Source of the DNA: Nemertoderma westbladi
Lineage: Eukaryota; Xenacoelomorpha; Nemertodermatida; Nemertodermatidae
Assembly (NCBI GenBank): GCA_032718475.1
Contig: JAUCBJ010007177.1
Span: forward strand, 62,001 to 126,000
Direction of reading: 5' to 3'
Length of the DNA stretch: 64,000 nt
Each line of letters begins with the position of its first letter. Within the stretch, counting starts at the first letter, position 1. Positions 1 to 9,913 of this stretch are shown here, piece after piece. A program made the position numbers and the translations under genes. The notes beneath the pieces were generated by a model. The model saw only the letters and a program-made list of their open reading frames with translations. It was not told where the DNA came from and did not search any database.

Positions 1-770
1 CTAGAACTCTGTCTGTGTGTATAATTCTCTAGAACTCTGTCTGTGTGTATAATTCTCTAGAACTCTGTCTGTGTGTATAATTCTCTAGAACTCTGTCTGT
101 GTGTATAATTCTCTAGAACTCTGTCTGTGTGTATAATTCTCTAGAACTCTGTCTGTGTGTATAATTCTCTAGAACTCTGTCTGTGTGTATAATTCTCTAG
201 AACTCTGTCTGTGTGTATAATTCTCTAGAACTCTGTCTGTGTGTATAATTCTCTAGAACTATGTCTGTGTGTATAATTCTCTAGAACTCTGTCTGTGTGT
301 ATAATTCTCTAGAACTCTGTCTGTGTGTATAATTCTCTAGAACTCTGTCTGTGTGTATAATTCTCTAGAACTCTGTCTGTGTGTATAATTCTCTAGAACT
401 CTGTCTGTGTGTATAATTCTCTAGAACTCTGTCTGTGTGTATAATTCTCTAGAACTCTGTCTGTGTGTATAATTCTCTAGAACTCTGTCTGTGTGTATAA
501 TTCTCTAGAACTCTGTCTGTGTGTATAATTCTCTAGAACTCTGTCTGTGTGTATAATTCTCTAGAACTGTCTGTGTGTACTGTGTATAATTCTCTAGAAC
601 TCTGTCTGTGTGTATAATTCTCTAGAACTGTCTGTGTGTACTGTGTATAATTCTCTAGAACTCTGTCTGTGTGTATAATTCTCTAGAACTGTCTGTGTGT
701 ACTGTGTATAATTCTCTAGAACTCTGTCTGTGTGTATAATTCTCTAGAACTCTGTCTGTGTGTATAATTT
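1..770. repeat. 28-bp tandem minisatellite, cut by the window edge
   Basis: The unit is 28 bp, starts CTAGAACTCTGTCTGTGTGT and ends ATAATTCT. About 27 nearly identical copies are visible and the array continues past position 1. Three copies between about 566 and 710 are a 33-bp variant in which the start is shortened to CTAGAACTGTCTG and an extra ACTGTGT is present; they alternate with normal units. One copy near 259 reads AACTATG instead of AACTCTG. It lies in the intron downstream of the large PRPF8 exon. No coding content was seen. Confidence 0.97.
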
Positions 771-902
771 CTAAACTTTTATTGACTACATGTGTACCAA
801 GTTGGTTCCATCTCATTAAAGATATGCCGACTTAGTAGCGTTCAAACATTTTGACGACGAAAACGATGACGACAGACGGGTCCACTAATTTATACCCCTA
901 CG

Positions 903-1250
903 CTAAGGCTCACCTGGAGTTAGTGGCTCGCCCCATAATAATATTAAAAATAGTCCGGCAAATTCAAATTTTAAAAGGTGTGTCTTAAGACTTGCTTTAA
1001 AATGGTTTAGTGCTCTGATGTCTCGTGGAAGGAAGATCCAATTAGTCGGGGCAGCAACCGAGAAGGCGCATCTTCTTATGTAAGTACAGTAAGTTGTATT
1101 TAGGGACAACCAGTAAATCTTGTTCTGCCAATCGTAGTACGAGTGTAGGTTATGATAGGGGGTCCGATAAGGTCCGCATAGCGAGACCTCTAGTATTCAC
1201 TTAGTTGTTGGTGGTGGTCGTGTTGTTAATTTCCAGTTGGGTTTTAGTAA
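903..1250 (-). pseudogene. 3' end of a CR1-like LINE reverse transcriptase ORF, decayed
   Basis: One minus-strand frame contains CAFSVAAPTNWIFLPRDIRA followed by a segment ending LKTHLLKFEFAG. This is the conserved C-terminal tail of non-LTR retrotransposon ORF2 proteins of the CR1 group, whose consensus is roughly RAFSVAAPxLWNSLP then an LKTHLF-like end. A second minus-strand frame, around 1060-1125, reads EQDLLVVPKYNL, the segment that normally precedes that tail. The two pieces are therefore separated by a frameshift and the copy is dead. No catalytic reverse transcriptase motifs are present. The left part toward 903 would be the 3' end of the element. Boundaries are approximate; the match is to a family pattern known from memory. 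Confidence 0.7.
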
Positions 1251-1939
1251 TAAGGCTTCATACGGTGTAGTAGCGAAGTTGGTAGAGCCGTTGGAATCTC
1301 TAGGTACCGAGTAGTAGGATTGGTTTGGTAGGAAGCGATTCAAGGAGGAGACAGTTCATGTGTTAGTAGACGCGGACCTCTGCGCGATTTCGACGTAGAA
1401 TCAGGTGCGCAACCATGTAAACATTGATATGTCAGCATGGCGATCTTGAAATCTATCCTACGTTTTACCAGCAGCCGGTGCAATCGCTATAATACTGGAG
1501 TGATGTGGTCCCGTTTCTTAATGCCCTCTAGCAGTCTCACCGCAGAATTCTGAACATACTGGAAATTGTTAACAATTTTAGCGGTAGTCTTTATTATAGG
1601 GGATAGGTAGTCTAAGTCTAGCGAATTGTTATTATCATTTTTGTTTGTTACTTAAAAATGAACGAATTAATATTTCAAGATCCACCCGGGATAAATAGCG
1701 TGTTATTTTCGTTGAATTTCTGAGGTGCTAGATGCTAGAATGCATCTCAGACTGTGGCGGATATTTACTTTAGAAACGTAAGATTTGAATCCCATATTAC
1801 GCGCTGTATTATTGTAGCTGATTAAATCATTTCCAATTTCCATATTATATCCCCTTTTTCTTCGTGACCCCACCCCCAGACATTTTCGTTTAATTTCATT
1901 GACGTTTTAGACAAAATAAGCGACGTCCAGTCTTATTAG
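1251..1939. other. Intronic sequence with no recognised feature
   Basis: No ORF, RNA gene or tandem structure is recognisable. The part next to 1250 may be further decayed LINE sequence, because the remnant on its left reads from this direction, but I could not follow a frame through it. Confidence 0.5.
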
Positions 1940-2214
1940 GTCCACCTTGGTGTAGTGGTTGCATTGAATTCACATCTCTCGGAGGTCGTGGGTTCGATCC
2001 TCGCATTGGCCAGTGCAGTTTTCGTTTCGGCACGAAAGCTTTAAAGGGACCAGCCAGGACGCATCTCAGCCTTGCATCCTCAAGTGGTAGCTAAATGAGT
2101 ACTGGAGTTTCCTCTCGGGAGTATAGCTCTGAGGGGACCGCACCGGAACTAAGTCGTTAGACTTTGTGCGAAATCCCTGGCCTAAACGACCGAAGAAACT
2201 TTACTTTACTTTAT
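1940..2214 (+). mobile_element. tRNA-derived SINE
   Basis: The head resembles a tRNA gene with an internal RNA polymerase III promoter: A box TGGTGTAGTGG at 1948-1958 and B box GGTTCGATCC at 1991-2000, 33 bp apart. A body of about 200 bp without tRNA similarity follows. The 3' end is a simple tail of repeated CTTTA up to 2214. This head, body and repeat-tail layout is the standard SINE architecture. Its partner LINE and family name cannot be given from sequence alone. No clear target duplication was identified. Confidence 0.8.
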
Positions 2215-2407
2215 AAAGCAGCTATGGACACGAGAATATCTAAACTTTTGGTCAAGTTCCTGTTTACAAAGCCTTTTAGAGCACGGAAAACCACCTGGGA
2301 ATTTAATAATAGCGTGCAATATGGCGAAATATCCTAAAGTGAACATCTATCTCTTAACTGATTTACAATCCGTTTAAACTGAAACTTGGCAGGTATCTTA
2401 TACACCG

Positions 2408-2497
2408 TCAAGTAAGTTTGGTCAAGTAAAGTGAATTTGGTTAAGTGTAAAGTGAGTTTGGTTAAGTCAAGTGAGTTTGGTAGTCAAATGAGTTTAA
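2408..2497. repeat. Short degenerate tandem repeat
   Basis: Four to five imperfect copies of a motif around AGTGAGTTTGGTTAAGT, with variable spacing, lie just beyond the splice donor of the large PRPF8 exon. Looks like simple-sequence slippage. Confidence 0.7.
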
Positions 2498-2588
2498 ATA
2501 CCGTCTACCAGACATGAGGGAACTTTCTCTATCAATACGTCGATCATCCCCCATTATTACTGACTCATTATATGATAGACTCTCAGTG

Positions 2589-2597
2589 ACTCACCTC
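2589..2597 (-). promoter_or_regulatory. PRPF8: 5' splice site of the large PRPF8 exon
   Basis: On the minus strand the sequence is GAG|GTGAGT, a consensus U2-type donor. The last exon codons read WIKVE, after which known PRPF8 continues with V and then a QLKD-like sequence. Reading on without splicing adds only V-S-H before a stop at 2583-2585, so the conserved reading ends exactly at the GT. Confidence 0.93.
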
Positions 2598-5500
2598 AAC
2601 CTTAATCCATTCGTCGTCAGTTAATGTCGGCCATATATGGTGGGCCTCGGTGATTGTCGTTTTATCCGGTTTCAGGATAACCCGACTCCTATCCGGGTTA
2701 ACGTGCAACGCCCGAAGAATGAGAATCAACCGAGAAAAGGCAGTGTAAGATGATATCGTCTTTAACCAATCGTCGTACAAGTTAAACAGAACCATCTGGG
2801 GTTCCGTCGCTTTCAGGATAAGATCACCGAGTTTCTCAATCTTAAGACACGCTTGGAAGGGAAGTTGCAACTCAGAACCTTTAATAACGATATTAGGAAA
2901 GTCTAATAGATGTACCTCTAGAGGGTCTAACATTCCTTTACGAGTTACTATAATCTGTTTCGGTTGTTCTTCCACCGGAAGGGACCGGATCAAAGCAGCG
3001 CATTCCTCGGCCGTCTTCCACTTCGCCAACTGCCCCAGACGTTTCTGCCCCGCCCACACAGACGTGTGAATGATCTTAAGGAAGAGTTGACCCGTCCGCG
3101 GGTTGAAGATAAATATTGCACCGTTGATTGGTTTAGTCGTGAGGTTACCCTCGAAAGTTTTATGGATTGTGACTCGGTACACGTTTGTGTCGTCTACAAA
3201 CCAAATGATTTGATTGGAGAATAATTCCCCGTAGTTGTGCGAGCTCAGGTAAGGTTCAGTAGGCTCGCTGCTGTACAACTGTAACGCTTTCCTCACCCTC
3301 TCCCTCAGCACGTACAGCGCCGGGTTCGCTTTCATTATCTTCGCCATGGCTTGTTGGATTAAAGGTTTACCACCGGGGAACCAGTTTCCGTAGGCCGAGT
3401 GGAGGTTGTAAGCGAGATCGATAGCGATTAGGACGCCAGTTGGGGACGGGTAGATACTCATATTATCCGTCGTGTAGTCGAGGAACTTCGCTCGACCGTA
3501 TCTCTCGACGTCGTGCGAATCGTAGTCGCCCCATCGCAATTGGACGTCCAACCAGTACTTCTGCGACGTGGTCCCGTCCATCACGTCTTTAGTGTCTGCG
3601 AGCAGCGACGGTCGCGAAATGTTCCACTTGTAAGCGGCGAACAGTAGGATATCCGCGCAGGAAGAGTTCATCTTGTAACTCTTCCGGGGATGGATTGTTT
3701 CTTTCTGCACAGTCTCTATCTCCAATGCATCGAGTTCCTGATCAAACACTTGACACAAATCCATGACCACAGATTCGTGGACTTTCTGCCACAAATGAGC
3801 GCGGAATATCTGGATGAGCGAGATCTTTAGGGTGGGGATCTTGCCGTGCATGAATATCCCGGTTAGATCGAGTTGTACCTGGAAGCCGACATAGACGTTG
3901 GCCCGGTTTATGGTCGGGGACCACCAGAGTGTGAAGCGACGGTTCGGGATCTGGTTGAGACCGGAGCGCTGAGCGTTCGTCAACTTCTTGTATTTCATGG
4001 ATTCCTCGAAACCAGAAGCCTTCTCCCAGAACAGTCCCTCCCACGTAGGAAAGTATGTCCCTTTAAACAGTGTGTGTTCTAGAATACCTTCAACGCCGCC
4101 TAACGACTGTATCATATCTGTCCTGTAATTGTTTAGATTCCATAACTTCCCATCGTGACGCTGGTGAGTCCACCAGAAGGGATTCTGTTTGAGAACCTGA
4201 TAGGCCTTGAACTCGGTACGGACCCGCCATCCTTTATCGTAGGCCAGAGTGTGTCTGTCCTTCTGGAAGAGCGTATTAATCCGCGGGATTCCGCGATCCC
4301 ACGAATCCTCCAAGTCCTCCAATGTTAGTCGTCGATTCTGCGCGTTCGCTTCCTGCCGCTTGAGGGCGTACTCAGCCCAGACGCGTTGCGAGTCGATAAA
4401 CTCGGCCTCCCACGGGTTCACGTACCGGTAGAGATTGGGGATCAGTTGATCCTCATCGTGACTCATCCCGGATCGGAAGTGGGTGATCCCCGCGTCCGTC
4501 TGTTTGGACCACCGGAGATCCGATTGAGGGATTAACACGTGACCCATGGACAACATCCCGAGACCGCCGATCTCCTTGGGGGTGTAGAAAACAACTGGAG
4601 GGAACCGGGAAGGCATTTTAGAGTTGAGACCAATTTTAACCCGAGTCTGGATTTTATTCTCGCATTTAACCAACAAATCGAGTAATTCTTGGGTGTTTAC
4701 AACGGCTTCTCGGAAGTAAGTCATCAATCCTATGAGAGCTGTGTTCCATTTGTTTATGATCTTGGTGAAGGTGGTACTTCCGCTCGCCATGAGAATCTGT
4801 CTGATTCTGTTATGAAACTTCGTCATGGCGGCGTCTTCCACCCGGAGGTAGCACTGCGCAGTCCGCTCCTTGGTGACGTCATTCTGCAGGTTCCAGACGC
4901 CGTCCCGGTGGGTGAACTCTTCGTGGGCGGTGCGAACCTTCGGGAGAATCCGACACTCGAACCCGCCCATAGCGAACAGCATGTTGGGATTATCCTTGGA
5001 GAACACGGAGACGAAACTCCCGTCCCATTGGATGGTGGTGACGGAACGCGGCATCCGGTTCTTAATGTCCCAGAAGACAGCCCGACCGAGATTCACGTCG
5101 TGTTTCATTAACCGCATCCGGGAGTCCCGGGGCCAACACTTTTTATTGTTGTATCCGACGATGTTCTCGTTGTTCGGGTCGGGGTGCTCCGTTAGGTACC
5201 GTTGTATCAACTCTCTGGCCTCCTCCGCCGAGAAGCGGAAGAGCGCCCAGACGCGGTCTACGTACCGGGTGTACAGTCGGACGGGGTGGGCGGTCTCAGT
5301 GGCCACGTCCTGGAACTGCAGGAAGTCGTTGGGGAGCTGCGGCGGCCCGACCATCTCGGACGCCCGTTGCAACCCGAGGACCAGCAGGTCCAACATCAAC
5401 CCGTAGAACTGAACAATAAACGAACTGAACTGGAGGCCTCTAATGATCCCGTAGGAGTTGGTGTGGTTCATGTCCTTGTAGGTGATGACGATGTTGTTCT

Positions 5501-5663
5501 TTGCCGTCATGTAATCCGCAATGTTGTGGTCCACTATCAGTCGAAGGAGTCTGTTTAGTAGCGTCAGGTCTATCTTCTCGTAAATCTTATCGAAGTTTGT
5601 TTCCATAAGAACGTTGCATTCCCCTTCCGAGGTGTCCCAGACGTCTTGTAGATTATTGATTCC
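2595..5663 (-). CDS. PRPF8: PRPF8 (Prp8) large exon, C-terminal half of the protein
   Basis: Prp8 is the largest protein of the U5 snRNP; it forms the cavity of the spliceosome active site and contacts the 5' splice site, branch site and U5/U6 RNA. This exon is exactly 1,023 codons, phase 0 at both ends, from [14 protein letters not shown] to WIKVE. By my alignment from memory it covers roughly residues 970-1993 of the usual 2,335. It holds the later part of the reverse-transcriptase-like palm and thumb ([11 protein letters not shown], about residue 80 of the exon), the linker, the endonuclease-like domain ([20 protein letters not shown]) and most of the RNase H-like domain ([20 protein letters not shown]). 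Conservation is extreme and there are no stops or frameshifts, so the exon looks functional. A longer open frame to an ATG at 5687 exists, but those extra codons (MQSYLYFQ) are intron and acceptor, not protein. The N-terminal half, apart from the 64-codon exon at 59721-59912, is outside the window. Confidence 0.97.
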
Positions 5664-5703
5664 CTGGAAATACAAATAGGATTGCATTGAACTACAATGT
5701 TAG
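5664..5703 (-). promoter_or_regulatory. PRPF8: 3' splice site and candidate branch point before the large PRPF8 exon
   Basis: On the gene strand the intron ends TTTGTATTTCCAG directly before GGAATC (Gly-Ile). A branch-point-like GACTAAC lies about 35-40 nt upstream (plus coordinates about 5699-5705). The pyrimidine tract is short, which is common in AT-rich invertebrate introns. Confidence 0.88.
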
Positions 5704-5990
5704 TCGAGCTATGAATAAGAGCACCGACAATAAGCAATAGTGCGAAAATAATATTATTAAATATTATAAATATTATTCGCTGGGATGGATTGCGATTGCA
5801 CACATTAAAACATCAATGATTATAAATTATCATTAGTAGAACAAAAAAAGAGTCATGTCATCATTCTGAAGTAACGACGCAGTCGACGCTTGTCAACATA
5901 CGTGAGAAGTAATTGGGAATATCAAAGTAAGCTCTTAAGTAAGCTCAAAGTAAGAATTCATAACTTTTGCAAAGGAATCTTTACAGTAAC

Positions 5991-6252
5991 TATGAAGCGC
6001 CGTTTACGCCAAAACTATCTGAATAAATATTATACTCAAGATGTGTCAATAAAAAATATTATACTTAAGATGTATCTAAATTCTCGGCCGAGATTCTCGG
6101 CCGAGAAAAACTCGGCCGAGATCTCGGCCGAGAAAAACTCGGCCGAGAATCTCGGCCGAGAATTTAGATACATCTTAAGTATAATATTTTTTATTGACAC
6201 ATCTTGAGTATAATATTTATTCAGATAGTTTTGGCGTAAACGGCGCTTCATA
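5991..6252. mobile_element. 262-bp near-perfect palindromic MITE
   Basis: The two halves are reverse complements: it starts TATGAAGCGCCGTTTACGCC, ends with the complement GGCGTAAACGGCGCTTCATA, and the centre falls between 6121 and 6122. The core holds six copies of the self-complementary decamer CTCGGCCGAG. The repeat AGTAAC flanks both sides (5985-5990 and 6253-6258), consistent with a 6-bp target duplication; a TA duplication of the Tc1/mariner type inside the ends is the alternative. It encodes nothing; small frames through it on both strands are by-products of the palindrome. Confidence 0.88.
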
Positions 6253-6588
6253 AGTAACCAATTAAAATAGATAAGTATGTATTCTTGGAAATAAACGAGC
6301 GTAGCGAGTTAGGTGGATTTGCAATAATTACTAATTGACGATGTATTTCTATGATATAAATGCGAGAGTAGCGATAATGTAAAGTTTGATGCAATTATTC
6401 GGATAATTATGTGTGATGTAATGCTATTTGTTAACAGTATTAGCATTAAATCAATACAGTGCACAGCACACATAATCAGTAACGGAATGACCGTACCGAA
6501 TGAACCCGTAGTGGTAGCTAGTAAGAGTAAATAAATGTACGAAGTCTGGTCTGGTTGTTTATTTAACTATATTACACAATGTTAGTGA
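6253..6588. other. Intronic sequence with no recognised feature
   Basis: AT-rich sequence between the MITE and the 10-kb element. It contains GAGCGTAGCGAG near 6297 but no ORF, RNA gene or tandem array that I can support. Confidence 0.5.
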
Positions 6589-6597
6589 ATTTTATTA
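6589..6597. repeat. 9-bp target site duplication, left copy
   Basis: ATTTTATTA directly precedes the GGGT end of the 10-kb element. The identical 9-mer directly follows the other end at 16648-16656. Confidence 0.8.
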
Positions 6598-9234
6598 GGG
6601 TCAGAGTAAAACGCGGATCCGGATCAGGATCCGGATTCTATCATTTAACATTGTCCCTATGGAAGTCGACTGAATTTACATTTTTAGGGTGTAATCTGCG
6701 GATCCGCGCACTGCTAAATTTACCGAATCCGTAACCGAGTGTAAAATGCGGATTGGCCTTTTTTTCAGATCCGGAACGGAGTGTAAAGCGCGGATTCATG
6801 TTTTAGGCTAAATCCTGAACGGAGTGTAAAACGCGGATTCATTTTCTACTGAATCCGGGATTGGGTGTAAAATACGGATTCAGGTTTATTACAAAGTTTT
6901 ATTAAATCCGGGAAGGGGTGTAAAACGCGGATTCAAATTAATTACCATGTTTTATTGGATCCGGGAAGGGGTGTAAAACGCGGATTCTAGTTAATTACCA
7001 AGTTTTATTGGATCCGGGAAGGGGTGTAAAACGCGGATTTACATTAATTACTAAGTTTTATTGGATCCGGAATGGAGTGTAAAATACGGATTTACGTTAA
7101 TTACTAAGTTTTATTGGATCCGGAATGGACTGTAAAACACGGATTTACGTTAATTATCAAGTTTTATTGGATCCGGAATGGAGTGTAAAACGCGGATTCA
7201 AGTTAATTACCATGTTTTATTGGATCCGGGAAGGGGTGTAAAACGCGGATTCTAGTTAATTACCAAGTTTTATTGGATCCGGGAAGGGATGTAAAACGCG
7301 GATTTACGTTAATTACTAAGTTTTATTGGATCCGGAATGGAGTGTAAAACACGGATTTACGTTAATTATCAAGTTTTATTGGATCCGGAATGGAGTGTAA
7401 AACACGGATTTACGTTAATTACCAAGTTTTATTGGATCCGGAATGGAGTGTAAAACACGGATTTACGTTAATTATCAAGTTTTATTGGATCCGGAATGGA
7501 GTGTAAAACACGGATTTACGTTAATTACTAAGTTTTATTGGATCCGGAATGGAGTGTAAAACACGGATTTACGTTAATTACTACGTTTTATTGGATCCGG
7601 AATGGAGTGTAAAACACGGATTTACGTTAATTATCAAGTTTTATTGGATCCGGAATGGAGTGTAAAACACGGATTTACGTTAATTATCAAGTTTTATTGG
7701 ATCCGGAATGGAGTGTAAAACACGGATTTACGTTAATTACTAAGTTTTATTGGATCCGGAATGGAGTGTAAAACACGGATTTACGTTAATTATCAAGTTT
7801 TATTGGATCCGGAATGGAGTGTAAAACACGGATTTACGTTAATTACTAAGTTTTATTGGATCCGGAATGGAGTGTAAAACACGGATTTACGTTAATTATC
7901 AAGTTTTATTGGATCCGGAATGGAGTGTAAAACACGGATTTACGTTAATTACTAAGTTTTATTGGATCCGGAATGGAGTGTAAAACACGGATTTACGTTA
8001 ATTATCAAGTTTTATTGGATCCGGAATGGAGTGTAAAACACGGATTTACGTTAATTACTAAGTTTTATTGGATCCGGAATGGAGTGTAAAACACGGATTT
8101 ACGTTAATTATCAAGTTTTATTGGATCCGGAATGGAGTGTAAAACGCGGATTCAAGTTAATTACCATGTTTTATTGGATCCGGGAAGGGGTGTAAAACGC
8201 GGATTCTAGTTAATTACCAAGTTTTATTGGATCCGGGAAGGGGTGTAAAACGCGGATTTACGTTAATTACTAAGTTTTATTGGATCCGGAATGGAGTGTA
8301 AAACACGGATTTACGTTAATTATCAAGTTTTATTGGATCCGGAATGGAGTGTAAAACACGGATTTACGTTAATTACCAAGTTTTATTGGATCCGTAATGG
8401 AGTGTAAAATACGGATTTACATTAATTACCAAGTTTTATTGGATCCGGAATGGAGTGTAATACACGGATTTACGTTAATTACCAAGTTTTATTGGATCCG
8501 GAATGGAGAGTAAAACACGGATTTATGTTAATTACCAAGTTTTATTGGATCCGGGAAGGGGTGTAAAACGCGGATTCAAGTTAATTACTAAGTTTTATTG
8601 GATCCGGAATGGAGTGTAAAACACGGATTTACGTTAATTATCAAGTTTTATTGGATCCGGAATGGAGTGTAAAACACGGATTTACGTTAATTACTAAGTT
8701 TTATTGGATCCGGAATGGAGTGTAAAACACGGATTTACGTTAATTATCAAGTTTTATTGGATCCGGAATGGAGTGTAAAACGCGGATTCAAGTTAATTAC
8801 CATGTTTTATTGGATCCGGGAAGGGGTGTAAAACGCGGATTCTAGTTAATTACCAAGTTTTATTGGATCCGGGAAGGGGTGTAAAACGCGGATTTACGTT
8901 AATTACTAAGTTTTATTGGATCCGGAATGGAGTGTAAAACACGGATTTACGTTAATTATCAAGTTTTATTGGATCCGGAATGGAGTGTAAAACACGGATT
9001 TACGTTAATTACCAAGTTTTATTGGATCCGTAATGGAGTGTAAAATACGGATTTACATTAATTACCAAGTTTTATTGGATCCGGAATGGAGTGTAATACA
9101 CGGATTTACGTTAATTACCAAGTTTTATTGGATCCGGAATGGAGAGTAAAACACGGATTTATGTTAATTACCAAGTTTTATTGGATCCGGGAAGGGGTGT
9201 AAAACGCGGATTCAAGTTAATTAGTAAGTTTTAA
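6598..9234 (+). repeat. Left arm: 53-bp tandem array
   Basis: Roughly 50 units of 53 bp, spaced exactly 53 bp between successive GGATCC sites (for example 7805 and 7858). Key motifs are GGATCCGGAATGGAGTGTAA and ACACGGATTTACGTTAATTA. A subtype reads GGATCCGGGAAGGGGTGTAA followed by ACGCGGATT. The first 300 bp (6598-6900) are older, diverged and irregularly spaced units; the interior is homogeneous, as expected if new copies arise by unequal exchange inside the array. Confidence 0.95.
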
Positions 9235-9913
9235 TGAACAATTTGTAAAACGCATATGCAATAAAGACCCAGACCCTCATCTAGTTACAATTATTAATTA
9301 GTACAATGTTTATTGTTCTTTAGTAACTTTTCTTGGCTTGCTGACTTTCTTGGTTTTTTTCTTCTCCGGACTCGGGGTGCACGATGTTTGCGTAGTGAGT
9401 TCAAGCGGCTCAACAATGGCTGTATCATTGGTTGGACTCGGAATAACGAATCCCGTAAATGGAATCTTTACAAAGTCATCACTGTCATCCATGTTTAATA
9501 AGAAATTAAATAAGAAATTATACTGAACAGTTCAGCCTCCATAAATTAGGAAGGCAGCACGCTTGCAAGTGTTAATACTAAATACTGCTATATTATACCA
9601 CAACGCTTATTTATTACCAACAAACACTTTCACGCAATACAATCCAGAATATATTAAAACTAACTATTCTAGAACTTGTTCGTTGCACACGTTACTACAA
9701 TTATACATTTTACACATATCATAGATATTAACATTAATACAAATACTTTTTTTTTTTAGTCCTTCTTTATCCTAAATATATGTAGATATGCATCCTAGAG
9801 ATTCAATCATAGATTAGTATAAATTATGTTTTTTTTGTTGTTGTTCTAAATATCAATCACATGTGAGTTATACTCCAATGGTTTATAACATAGTCTACTG
9901 ACGAATCGTTACA
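9235..9913. other. Element interior, 3' side of the Copia ORF
   Basis: AT-rich sequence after the Copia stop codon. On the minus strand it contains a purine-rich run near 9747-9775 (GGATAAAGAAGGAC then A11) that could be a polypurine tract, and further on the 60-codon ORF. I compared it by eye with 14438-14936 and found no long direct repeat, so no LTR pair can be called. Confidence 0.6.
9310..9492 (-). CDS. Small lysine-rich ORF, unknown function
   Basis: 60 codons, starting MDDSDDFVKIPFTGFVIPSP. The N-terminus is acidic, the middle rich in S, T and P, and the end is a basic stretch, EKKKTKKVSKPRK, resembling a nuclear localisation signal. The ATG sits in a good context (AAACATGG). The stop codon overlaps an AATAAA, a possible polyadenylation signal at about 9309-9314. 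It lies downstream of the Copia ORF on the same strand, 0.4 kb away, just inside the left array. It could be the last exon of a spliced element transcript: TTCAG lies about 40 nt upstream of the ATG. I do not recognise it; chance occurrence is possible given the length. Confidence 0.4.
   Translation of the reverse strand: MDDSDDFVKIPFTGFVIPSPTNDTAIVEPLELTTQTSCTPSPEKKKTKKVSKPRKVTKEQ

Larger units (their letters stand above)
1..2594 (-). other. PRPF8: PRPF8 intron downstream of the large exon (partial)
   Basis: This sequence follows the donor at 2594 on the gene strand and runs off the left edge. It holds the 28-bp array, a LINE remnant, a SINE and a short degenerate repeat. The C-terminal PRPF8 exons (rest of the RNase H-like region and the Jab1/MPN domain) are not recognisable here and must lie left of the window. 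Stretches 771-902, 1251-1939 and 2215-2400 show no gene or structure I can name. Confidence 0.8.

Noticed and set aside
1941-2012. Functional tRNA gene
   Set aside because: A and B boxes are present, but the sequence runs on into a 200-bp body and a CTTTA tail, so it is a SINE head.
2964-5558. Plus-strand open frames opposite the large PRPF8 exon
   Set aside because: They are shadow frames of a strongly conserved minus-strand coding exon, with no family similarity of their own.
2583-5687. PRPF8 piece as a retrocopy or a complete 1,034-aa gene
   Set aside because: Consensus splice sites at both ends and the matching upstream exon at 59721-59912 show a normal internal exon; a retrocopy would have no introns here.
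5890-6251. Small proteins on both strands of the MITE
   Set aside because: Their repeated S-A-E motifs are translations of the CTCGGCCGAG palindrome.
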